Assembly: GCA_036502005.1 (NCBI GenBank)
Contig: DASXZH010000020.1
Span: 45,607-109,606, forward strand
Reading direction: 5' to 3'
Source: DASXZH01 sp036502005
GTDB taxonomy: Bacteria > Armatimonadota > Fimbriimonadia > Fimbriimonadales > Fimbriimonadaceae
DNA: 64,000 bases
Part shown: positions 57,984 to 64,000 of the stretch, one piece after another
How the letters are laid out: every line of letters starts with the position of its first letter
How positions within the stretch are numbered: the first letter of the stretch is position 1
The notes under the pieces: model-generated
Seen by the model: the letters and a program-made list of their open reading frames with translations, nothing else
What the model was told of the DNA's origin: nothing
The model's database searches: none
Program-made: the position numbers and the translations under genes

Positions 57984-58001
57984 TGATATACCGTTATACC
58001 A
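57984..58001. promoter_or_regulatory. LacI-type operator, site 5 (ABC transporter promoter)
   Basis: TGATATACCGTTATACCA, 7 of 9 paired positions around central CG, 39 bases upstream of the fused transporter start on the minus strand. It ties the importer to the LacI regulon. Confidence 0.7.
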
Positions 58002-58159
58002 TTAAATAACATGGCGAATTGGGACGAATCCGCCCATAATGAAGTAGTATTAGCAGTTACCGCTCAGATCCCAGAATCCATTTAGCTCCCGCATTTAGCC
58101 GGTTCCAGATCGATTTCCTGTTTCCTGAACCGCAACAATTAAATACGAGGAGGCCATAA

Positions 58160-58489
58160 ATGGCTACAAAAACACTTTACGTAGGGAATCTTCCTTATTC
58201 GGTTACCGAAAGCACTCTCGCTTCGCACTTCGCACAATACGGATCCACAAACGTCCGCATCGTTGAAGGTCGAGGCTTCGGCTTTGTCGACGTCGACGCT
58301 GCAAACCTTGAGTCCGCGATCGCGGACAAGAACCAATCGCAACTTGATGGCCGTACACTTACGGTCAACGAGGCTCGCCCTCGCGGCGAAGGTCGTCCTA
58401 GCGGCGGCGGTGGTGGTGGTGGCGGCGGCCGAAGCGGCGGTGGCGGTGGCTACGGCGGCGGTCGATCCGGTGGCGGCAGCCGTTGGTAA
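58160..58489 (+). CDS. Gly-rich RRM RNA-binding protein
   Basis: A 109-residue protein preceded by AGGAGG. A single RNA-recognition motif occupies residues 4-74: RNP2 is LYVGNLPYS and RNP1 is RGFGFVDV. RNP1 is shorter than in cyanobacterial homologues because the loop before it is reduced (STNVRIVEGRGF). The tail (about 76-109) is RGEGRPSGGGG with Arg-Gly-Gly runs, ending SRW. Such proteins bind single-stranded RNA and are often cold-induced in bacteria. A leader of up to about 150 nt without a gene precedes it, which might contain a thermosensitive element. Confidence 0.9.
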   Translation: MATKTLYVGNLPYSVTESTLASHFAQYGSTNVRIVEGRGFGFVDVDAANLESAIADKNQSQLDGRTLTVNEARPRGEGRPSGGGGGGGGGRSGGGGGYGGGRSGGGSRW

Positions 58490-58514
58490 GAGATCGTAAG
58501 ATCTAAACCTTTTG

Positions 58515-58546
58515 GCCCGGAAGCTTTTTAGCTTTCGGGCTTTTTT
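58515..58546 (+). terminator. Intrinsic terminator after the RRM gene
   Basis: GCCCGGAAGC, loop TTTTTA, GCTTTCGGGC (10 bp with one G-U), then TTTTTT. Confidence 0.9.
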
Positions 58547-58557
58547 GTAGGTAAAGT

Positions 58558-59253
58558 TTGGTAGTGAAACTTCGGGTGTTGCTGCCAATTGTATTTGTCA
58601 TCGCCGGTTGCGGGGGTGGTGGGAATTCAACGCCCATAAATGCGCTGAACGGCCAATTTCGCCAGCTACAGGCCGGTGATTCTTGCACTTATACATTTTC
58701 CGGCGTTTATACGCCGACTGGGGGTACTGCGACGTCCGTTAGTGGGAAGGCGGTTCACACGGTTATCTCGCGGAGTGGAACTACGATAACCATTAATCAC
58801 GTTGTCACCACGAGCATTTATGGCCAAACCACGACCCAGACCTCATCGATTGTAGAAACTCAAAATGCCGACGGCTCGACCGCAGAAGTTAGCGATGACG
58901 CCGGCGCCAATGGAGCGACTCGGACAGTGGCTACGGATACATTTCCTTTGATAGGTGTCATTAAAGTTGGGCAGATGACCTCGGGCAAGATCACATTTAC
59001 CGACGGCGAATGGAGCACGGGGACTTCGACCGTGACAGGAACGGCCTTGATTTCGACTCCGATAGGCGCGGTGAATACCTTTGTTGTTCAGTCGCAAGGT
59101 GATAATAATGCCGGCTACGCGTCGACTACGACGGCCAACTCGATTCCGCAGCTAGGGTTTTCGGCGGGTTGGACCGAGAACGACGATCTACCGAAGATCG
59201 GTCAGGAGACGGTGACGTTCACAATTCAATCGACCAACATCCCGGGATTCTGA
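58558..59253 (+). CDS. Lipoprotein of unknown function
   Basis: 231 residues from TTG 58558 (AGGT at 58549-58552); GTG 58564 is an alternative. The signal peptide ends in lipobox VIAGC, followed by a flexible GGGGNS stretch. The mature part is a Thr/Ser-rich beta protein (GDSCTYTFSGVYTPTGGTAT; TFTDGEWSTGTSTVTGTALI) with one extra Cys and no known domain. It starts only 12 bases after the RRM terminator. Confidence 0.65.
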   Translation: MVVKLRVLLPIVFVIAGCGGGGNSTPINALNGQFRQLQAGDSCTYTFSGVYTPTGGTATSVSGKAVHTVISRSGTTITINHVVTTSIYGQTTTQTSSIVETQNADGSTAEVSDDAGANGATRTVATDTFPLIGVIKVGQMTSGKITFTDGEWSTGTSTVTGTALISTPIGAVNTFVVQSQGDNNAGYASTTTANSIPQLGFSAGWTENDDLPKIGQETVTFTIQSTNIPGF

Positions 59254-59281
59254 GTGGACACGCCATAGTTACCGCGTTAAC

Positions 59282-59343
59282 GGCAAATCGACAAAACCTT
59301 CGCCTTAGCCACAAGTGGCAAGGCTTCGGTTTGTCGATTTGCC
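59282..59343. repeat. 62-bp near-perfect palindrome between convergent genes
   Basis: The outer arms GGCAAATCGACAAAACC (59282-59298) and GGTTTGTCGATTTGCC (59328-59343) pair except for one extra A. A TTC/TTC internal loop follows, then GCCTT-A-GCCAC against GTGGC-AAGGC. It has no U-run. It lies between the lipoprotein gene and the convergent CHAP gene, so it could be a bidirectional terminator, a REP-type element or an IS200/MITE remnant. Confidence 0.6.
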
Positions 59344-59410
59344 TATTTGGGATGCATCACTGCCACTTTACTTATCTATTCCAGGACAGCGAGAAGTGAG
59401 CAAAAAAGGC

Positions 59411-59986
59411 TTATGGCCCGAACCAAGATCCACCGGCAATATCCTGCGTGTTAATGTAATAAACTTCGTCCCATCCGTACGGAAGCCCCATATCTGAAAT
59501 CTCCCTAGTCTTTATGAATGCCCCCAGGATATTTCGGTCACCTGGTTTTGAAGTATTACCCTCACATGTAATCATCTGAGTTAGCGTCCCATTTGCGACG
59601 TCCCGGTTCATGATTATTCCCATGTGACCATGCCCAGAACCGTCCGAATCATGAGCAATATAGATTGCCCCAGGCATGGCTAGGACGTCCTGTGGATTCC
59701 TCGTTATGCGAGAAGCCATATGACTTTCAAACCAGCCAAGGATGGTTTGTGTACCGGCGTTGTATGGAAAGGTCTTACCGCTCTTACCGCCAGTGAGTGC
59801 CTCTCTGAAAGCCCAAGACGCAAATGCGGCGCACCAATCCTCCCTTGGGTCTACGCGCACCGCGGAAAGGATCGAGGCAATGAAAGTTGGAGCGTTAGCA
59901 CGTGTAATTCCGGCTGTGCCATAGGAACTAATTTTTGCATATGCAAGACCAGCAGCGGACTGCGGATCGACTGGAGTAATCGCCAT
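59411..59986 (-). CDS. CHAP-type peptidoglycan amidase/endopeptidase-like protein
   Basis: A 191-residue protein. The catalytic-type Cys lies in EDWCAAFASWAFREA and the His in GHGHMGIIMNRD, in the order seen in CHAP (NlpC/P60-related) domains. No signal peptide is visible, and the N-terminus has Ala/Ser-rich helices instead. Such enzymes cleave cell-wall peptides; without export the protein could be a phage-type lysin or a secreted effector, or the true N-terminus may differ. TAATAT lies 9 nt before the ATG. Confidence 0.7.
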   Translation of the reverse strand: MAITPVDPQSAAGLAYAKISSYGTAGITRANAPTFIASILSAVRVDPREDWCAAFASWAFREALTGGKSGKTFPYNAGTQTILGWFESHMASRITRNPQDVLAMPGAIYIAHDSDGSGHGHMGIIMNRDVANGTLTQMITCEGNTSKPGDRNILGAFIKTREISDMGLPYGWDEVYYINTQDIAGGSWFGP

Positions 59987-60130
59987 AATGGCTTTATATT
60001 ACTCAATATAACTGGTCATCAGACCTTTTCTGCATTACCAGAACTATTACGTACCGTCCTGAACTACAAAAAGATAAGAGCTGACTTCGCTTACCGAAAG
60101 GCCGCCAGGAAAAGTTCCCGGGTATCTTGC

Positions 60131-60170
60131 AAAAAAAATAGCCCCCTCCTCCAGCATAGTGCCGGAGGAG
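60131..60170 (-). terminator. Intrinsic terminator after pyruvate phosphate dikinase
   Basis: On the minus strand CTCCTCCGGC pairs with GCTGGAGGAG across loop ACTAT (10 bp, one G-U), followed a few bases later by eight T. It lies 14 bases after the stop at 60184. Confidence 0.75.
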
Positions 60171-60183
60171 ATAGAATGCTTTC

Positions 60184-62871
60184 CTATTTCGCCGCGACTG
60201 CAACGCGGTCTTTTATTGCCGCCTGTGCGGCTGCCAAACGTGCAATCGGCACTCGGAACGGCGAGCAGGAAACGTAATCCAGCCCAAGCTCGTGGCAGAA
60301 GTAGACCGAGTTAGGATCTCCTCCATGCTCTCCGCAGATGCCGACCTTAAGGTTCGGGCGGGCCTGACGGCCCTCCGTCACAGCGATCTTCATCAAGCGG
60401 CCCACGCCAGCCCGGTCGATGGTCTCGAACGGATTTGTCGTGAGGATCTTCTGCTCGACATAGTCCTTCAGAAACTTCCCTTCTGCGTCATCCCGACTAA
60501 AGCCGAACGTGGTTTGCGTTAGATCATTGGTTCCAAAGCTGAAGAACTGCGCATACTCCGCGATCTCGGCGGCGGTAAGGGCAGCGCGAGGAAGTTCGAT
60601 CATCGTTCCGAACATGTAAGGAATATCGATTCCCTGCTCCTTTACGATCTTCTTGGCTTCGCCTTCGAGTTGGTTTTGTACAACTTTAAGCTCATTAACT
60701 GTACTTACAAGCGGGATCATGATCTCCGGCTTAACAGGCTTGCCAGACTTGATGATCTTAGCCGCGGCTTGAAGAATAGCCCGTGTTTGCATAAGAACGA
60801 TACCCGGTAAGATGATAGAAAGACGAACGCCTCGCAACCCGAGCATGGGGTTCGATTCCTTCATCTGCTCAACTGCGTGGAGCATCTTCAATTCTTGCTC
60901 AAGCTCTGGCGCTAGATCGGTCTTTCCGTTGGATATGCGAACTTCCAGTTCGGTCGTCTTGCGAACAAGCTCCTCATAGTTGGGCAGGAACTCGTGAAGT
61001 GGCGGGTCGATTAACCGAATGGTAACCGGCCGGCCTTCCATCGCTTCGAAAATGCCCTCGAAGTCTTGTTGCTGGGTCACCTGCAACTCGTCCAAAGCTT
61101 CTTGTCGCACAGCCTCGTCCTTGGTGAGAATCATTCTCTGAACGATCGGCAGCCTTTCCGGCTCGAAGAACATGTGCTCGGTTCGGCAAAGGCCGATACC
61201 CTCAGCGCCAAACTCAACCGCTTGCTTTGCGTCGCGGGGATTGTCGGCGTTGGTTCGGACGCCTAGCTTCTTGTAGCTATCCGCCCACTCCATCAGAGTG
61301 CCGAAATAGCCGCTCACTTCGGGAGCGATCAGACCGACCTTCCCGACATAAACGGTTCCTTTGCTGCCGTCGACAGAAATCCAATCTCCCTGCTTTACGA
61401 CCGTGTCGCCTACTGAAAACTCTCGCGAAACCAGGTTCACATTCAACGCTTCGCAGCCGGCAACGCACGGGATTCCGAATCCGCGAGCGACAACTGCCGC
61501 GTGAGAAGTCTTTCCGCCGCGAGCTGTGAGAACTGCTTGCGAAGCCAGCATGCCGTGCACGTCGTCCGGGTTGGTCTCGTCTCGCACGAGGATAACCTTC
61601 TGGCCCGTTTTGCCAACTTCGTCCGCCGTATTTGAATCGAAAACGGCGATGCCCACAGCAGCGCCAGGCGAGGCCGAAAGGCCGGTTGCGATGGGCTTGA
61701 TACCCTTAGCGGCCAAATCGCTCTCATCAAAACGGGGGTGCAGAAGCTGGTCGAGGTGGGAAGCTGAAATTCTCAACAGCGCTTCGTCCTTTCCGATAAG
61801 CTTCTGGTCAACCATCTCGATCGCCATGCGAACAGCAGCGGGACCGGTTCGTTTGCCAACGCGGCACTGGAGCATAAACAACCGGTTTCGCTCGATGGTG
61901 AACTCAAGGTCCATCATGTCCTTGTAGTGGCCCTCAAGCGTGCGGCCGATGTCTTCGAATTCTTGGTAGATGGCCGGGTTCTGATTCTTCAGTTCGGAAA
62001 TCGGCACGGGAGTTCTAACACCGGCGACGACGTCCTCGCCCTGTGCGTTCATAAGATACTCCCCGTAGAGGTAATCCTCACCAGTGGAGGGATCCCGGGT
62101 GAAGGCGACGCCGGTTCCGCAATCGTCGCCGAGATTGCCAAAGACCATTGCCTGGATGTTGACGGCGGTGCCGATCTCATCCGGGATCTTCTCCGTTCGG
62201 CGATAAACAATCGCGCGGTCATTGTTCCAGCTTCGGAAAACCGCTTCCGTGGCACCAGCTAGCTGCTCGTACGGATCGGATGGGAAATCTTTACCGGATC
62301 GTTCCCTAACCAAGGTCAGAAACTTGGAGCAGACTTCCTTTAGATCAGCAGCGTTAAGATCGGTATCCATCTTGACGCCCTTCGCCTTCTTGGTCTCGTC
62401 AAAAATGTGCTCAAAGTTGTGCTTCTCGATATCGAGGACGACATCGGAGAACATCATGATAAATCGGCGGTAGGAGTCGTAAGCAAATCGCTCGTTGCCG
62501 CTGATTTCGATGATTCCCTTAATCGTCTCGCTGTTTAAACCTAGGTTAAGGATCGTGTCCATCATTCCCGGCATGGAAAACTTTGCGCCGGAACGAACTG
62601 AAACCAGAAGAGGATCCTTGGGATCGCCAAACTTCTTGTTGATGTCCTTCTCCACATCCGCCATCGCGGTTTTGACCTCCTCAATGAGGCCGGCGGGAAG
62701 CCTCTTGCCCTGCTCATAGTATTCGGTGCAGACTTCGGTGGTGACGGTGAAGCCGGGAGGGACGGGCAGTCCAATGTTCGACATTTCAGCGAGGTTCGCA
62801 CCTTTACCGCCGAGCAAGTCCTTCATGTCCCTATCGCCTTCACGGAAAAGATATACGCGCTTGTTAGCCAT
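60184..62871 (-). CDS. ppdK: Pyruvate phosphate dikinase
   Basis: 895 residues from ATG 62871; a TTG at 62910 would add 13. Order: ATP-grasp nucleotide-binding domain (LFREGDRDMKDLLGGKGANLAEM; SVRSGAKFSMPGMMDTILNLG), swivelling phosphohistidine domain with catalytic His in GGKTSHAAVVARG, and the PEP/pyruvate-binding barrel (GAEGIGLCRTEHMFFEP; MLGLRGVRL; SFGTNDLTQTTFGFSRDD; VGICGEHGGDP). It interconverts pyruvate, ATP and phosphate with PEP, AMP and pyrophosphate, in gluconeogenesis or glycolysis. A large palindrome lies in its promoter region. Confidence 0.95.
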   Translation of the reverse strand: MANKRVYLFREGDRDMKDLLGGKGANLAEMSNIGLPVPPGFTVTTEVCTEYYEQGKRLPAGLIEEVKTAMADVEKDINKKFGDPKDPLLVSVRSGAKFSMPGMMDTILNLGLNSETIKGIIEISGNERFAYDSYRRFIMMFSDVVLDIEKHNFEHIFDETKKAKGVKMDTDLNAADLKEVCSKFLTLVRERSGKDFPSDPYEQLAGATEAVFRSWNNDRAIVYRRTEKIPDEIGTAVNIQAMVFGNLGDDCGTGVAFTRDPSTGEDYLYGEYLMNAQGEDVVAGVRTPVPISELKNQNPAIYQEFEDIGRTLEGHYKDMMDLEFTIERNRLFMLQCRVGKRTGPAAVRMAIEMVDQKLIGKDEALLRISASHLDQLLHPRFDESDLAAKGIKPIATGLSASPGAAVGIAVFDSNTADEVGKTGQKVILVRDETNPDDVHGMLASQAVLTARGGKTSHAAVVARGFGIPCVAGCEALNVNLVSREFSVGDTVVKQGDWISVDGSKGTVYVGKVGLIAPEVSGYFGTLMEWADSYKKLGVRTNADNPRDAKQAVEFGAEGIGLCRTEHMFFEPERLPIVQRMILTKDEAVRQEALDELQVTQQQDFEGIFEAMEGRPVTIRLIDPPLHEFLPNYEELVRKTTELEVRISNGKTDLAPELEQELKMLHAVEQMKESNPMLGLRGVRLSIILPGIVLMQTRAILQAAAKIIKSGKPVKPEIMIPLVSTVNELKVVQNQLEGEAKKIVKEQGIDIPYMFGTMIELPRAALTAAEIAEYAQFFSFGTNDLTQTTFGFSRDDAEGKFLKDYVEQKILTTNPFETIDRAGVGRLMKIAVTEGRQARPNLKVGICGEHGGDPNSVYFCHELGLDYVSCSPFRVPIARLAAAQAAIKDRVAVAAK

Positions 62872-62920
62872 TTCGAGATTCAGTACTCCAGGTAGATTTT
62901 CTAGACGCAAGACGACGCTG

Positions 62921-63000
62921 TGGGGCGGCTAGGGATGTGCCTAGTTTACCCGGGGGTGGAATCGCCCCGGGGTAAGTAGGCACCCTCTCAAGCCGCCGCA
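62921..63000. repeat. 80-bp imperfect palindrome between ppdK and ubiX
   Basis: Nested arms pair as GGCGGCT (62924-62930) with AGCCGCC (62991-62997), GTGCCTA (near 62937-62943) with TAGGCAC (62977-62983), and TTACCC then GGGG with CCCC then GGGTAA around 62946-62975. Loop GTGGAATCG. It lies between two divergent genes, so it cannot terminate either; on the minus strand it would form the ppdK leader if transcription starts upstream. Confidence 0.6.
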
Positions 63001-63092
63001 TATTCTATGACAACGAAGCCTTTCGTCTAGTTAGCACCGACAGCCGTGCTCTTCCGAGAAATTTGATGGTCGCGCAGATCAGCTTCCGGTCT

Positions 63093-63119
63093 GTTTACCG
63101 TTACCGTTTACCGTTTACC
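63093..63119 (+). repeat. Short GTTTACC tandem repeat
   Basis: Four near-copies in a row, GTTTACC, GTTACC, GTTTACC, GTTTACC. It lies in the ubiX upstream region. Function unknown; possibly slippage. Confidence 0.6.
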
Positions 63120-63150
63120 CCTTTCAGCTCACCCCGCCTCTCTACCCTCC

Positions 63151-63156
63151 TATAAT
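63151..63156 (+). promoter_or_regulatory. -10 hexamer TATAAT 7 nt before the ubiX ATG
   Basis: TATAAT, then AGGAAGG, then ATG 63164. The predicted transcript would begin about one base before the ATG and so would lose the AGGAAGG that looks like a ribosome-binding site. Confidence 0.5.
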
Positions 63157-63163
63157 AGGAAGG

Positions 63164-63763
63164 ATGCCAACAGGAACAATAGTGGTCGGGATAACGGGCG
63201 GAAGCGGGGCTATTTATGCCCAACGTTTTCTGCTGCAAGCAATCCGATACTACAAAAGAATTCTGCTCATCATGAGCGAACAGGCGATCCAGGTCGCCCA
63301 AACGGAACTCGGCGTAACGCTCGACCGAGATAAGTGGAGTACCAAAGCATGGCTCGGCGAGGAATATCCCCAGATAGAACTCCTCTCCAGCAAAGATTAT
63401 TTCACCCCTCCCGCCAGCGGCTCGTTCAGACACGACGGGATGGTGATTGTCCCATGCTCTATGGGCTCTGCCGGCAGAATCGCGAACGGCATCAGTGACG
63501 ATCTCCTTACCCGTTCTGCCGACGTTTGCCTAAAGGAGGGCCGAAAGCTCATCTTGGTTCCCCGCGAGATGCCCTGGAACCTAATCATGCTTCGCAACCT
63601 GACCCAACTTGCCGAAGCGGGGGCGACGATCTTGCCCGCCTGCCCAGCTTGGTACCACAAGCCTCAAACGCCGGAAGACCTTGCCGACACGGTAGTTGCT
63701 CGTATCCTGCAAAGCCTTGGCGTGGAGCAGGATGTTGTGCCCCAGTGGATGTCTGAGAATTAG
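63164..63763 (+). CDS. ubiX: Flavin prenyltransferase UbiX
   Basis: A 199-residue flavoprotein of the Rossmann-like flavodoxin type. TIVVGITGGSGAIYAQRF is the FMN-binding N-terminus. IVPCSMGSAGRIANGISDDLLTRSADVCLKEGRKLILVPREMP spans the conserved core (SMxxxxxxAxGxxDxLLxRAADVxLKE), and MLRNLTQLAEAGATILPACPAWYHKP the C-terminal prenyl-phosphate site. It makes prenylated FMN for UbiD-type decarboxylases. No ubiD lies in the window. Confidence 0.95.
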   Translation: MPTGTIVVGITGGSGAIYAQRFLLQAIRYYKRILLIMSEQAIQVAQTELGVTLDRDKWSTKAWLGEEYPQIELLSSKDYFTPPASGSFRHDGMVIVPCSMGSAGRIANGISDDLLTRSADVCLKEGRKLILVPREMPWNLIMLRNLTQLAEAGATILPACPAWYHKPQTPEDLADTVVARILQSLGVEQDVVPQWMSEN

Positions 63764-64000
63764 GCGCCAAGTAACGCATGCTTCTGTGGTGTCGCTGGTA
63801 GCGACGGACCTGGTTGCGACCGATGTTCCGCCCGTTTAACCAATGTCTCCGCTTCTAACCTCTCCCCCAACCCCATAGCCATCAACTTAAAGGCATCTAT
63901 TAATTCCTGTGCACCGTCTTCATTTTATGACTAAGAAGTCGATGATTCTAGCTTCCGGTTGGCACTCAGTGAGGCGCTTTTTGCCTTACGATTTGGATGG
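63764..64000. other. Right-edge region, no confirmed gene
   Basis: An ATG at 63927 opens a 24-codon frame to the window edge (MTKKSMILASGWHSVRRF). It might be the start of a gene continuing outside, but there is no ribosome-binding site and the peptide is too short to assign. The rest shows no feature. Confidence 0.25.

Noticed and set aside
63093..63119. GTTTACC repeats as a CRISPR or iteron array
   Set aside because: Units are 6-7 bp with no spacers, only four copies, and no cas or replication gene is near.
63927..64000. Possible start of a Maf-like gene (ILASG near the N-terminus)
   Set aside because: Only 24 codons are visible, there is no ribosome-binding site, and the following residues do not match the Maf SxRR motif.
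1..64000. tRNA, rRNA, insertion sequences, prophage or integrase genes
   Set aside because: No transposase, integrase or phage structural protein was recognised and no tRNA-like T-loop context was found by eye; a tRNAscan or Rfam run was not possible.

Overview
The window most likely comes from a member of the Armatimonadota (Fimbriimonas-like). Evidence: three secreted proteins carry the prepilin N-terminus FTLIELLVVIAIIAILAAI followed by FPVFAQAK, a combination typical of that phylum. There is also a Gram-negative-type envelope (beta-barrels ending in Phe, Wza-like export protein) and a GerW/YtfJ-family gene. The assignment is inference from protein style, not from a marker gene. No rRNA, tRNA, CRISPR array, transposase or prophage module was seen.

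Layout. 1-13.4 kb: accessory and envelope genes. These are the 3' end of a phospholipase C, a class B-type acid phosphatase, an XRE-cupin regulator, a pseudopilin, a lipoprotein, three paralogous secreted thioredoxin-plus-helical-domain proteins (the third split by an in-frame amber codon), a frameshifted Ig-repeat/propeller protein, a 2-hydroxyacid dehydrogenase, an ICMT-like methyltransferase, a CsgG-like protein and a second pseudopilin. 13.4-16.3 kb: a two-gene catabolic operon (DadA-like oxidase and ketoglutarate-semialdehyde dehydrogenase) suggesting D-hydroxyproline or related breakdown. 16.3-35.8 kb: a Wzx/Wzy-type exopolysaccharide locus with sugar epimerase, two methyltransferases, four GT4 glycosyltransferases, flippase, acyltransferase, a 7-SLBB export protein, Wzz-like and Wzy-like proteins, plus a DUF4838 glycosidase-like lipoprotein. 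No priming transferase or tyrosine kinase is visible. 35.8-39.2 kb: GerW-like protein and two tandem beta-barrels with Pro-Ala linkers.

39.2-44.0 kb: a sulfotransferase diverging from two translationally coupled flavin-dependent halogenase paralogues. 44.0-58.0 kb: a carbohydrate-use locus with a LacI regulator, exported GH51-like and GH2 enzymes, cytoplasmic GH31 alpha-xylosidase and GH1 beta-glucosidase, and a CUT1 ABC importer in which the binding protein is fused to the first permease. The enzyme set fits xyloglucan-oligosaccharide use: side chains trimmed outside the cytoplasm, import, then xylose and glucose release inside. Five copies of an 18-bp LacI-type operator (consensus TGRTATACCGWTATAYCA) sit at the LacI/GH51, GH31 and ABC promoters and, unexpectedly, in front of the halogenase pair.

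58-64 kb: Gly-rich RRM protein, lipoprotein, CHAP-type amidase, pyruvate phosphate dikinase and flavin prenyltransferase UbiX. A recurring feature is a -10-like TANNNT exactly 6 nt before ATG in several genes, pointing to leaderless mRNAs. Two large palindromes (59282-59343 and 62921-63000) and a three-way-junction leader (20846-20931) are unexplained.
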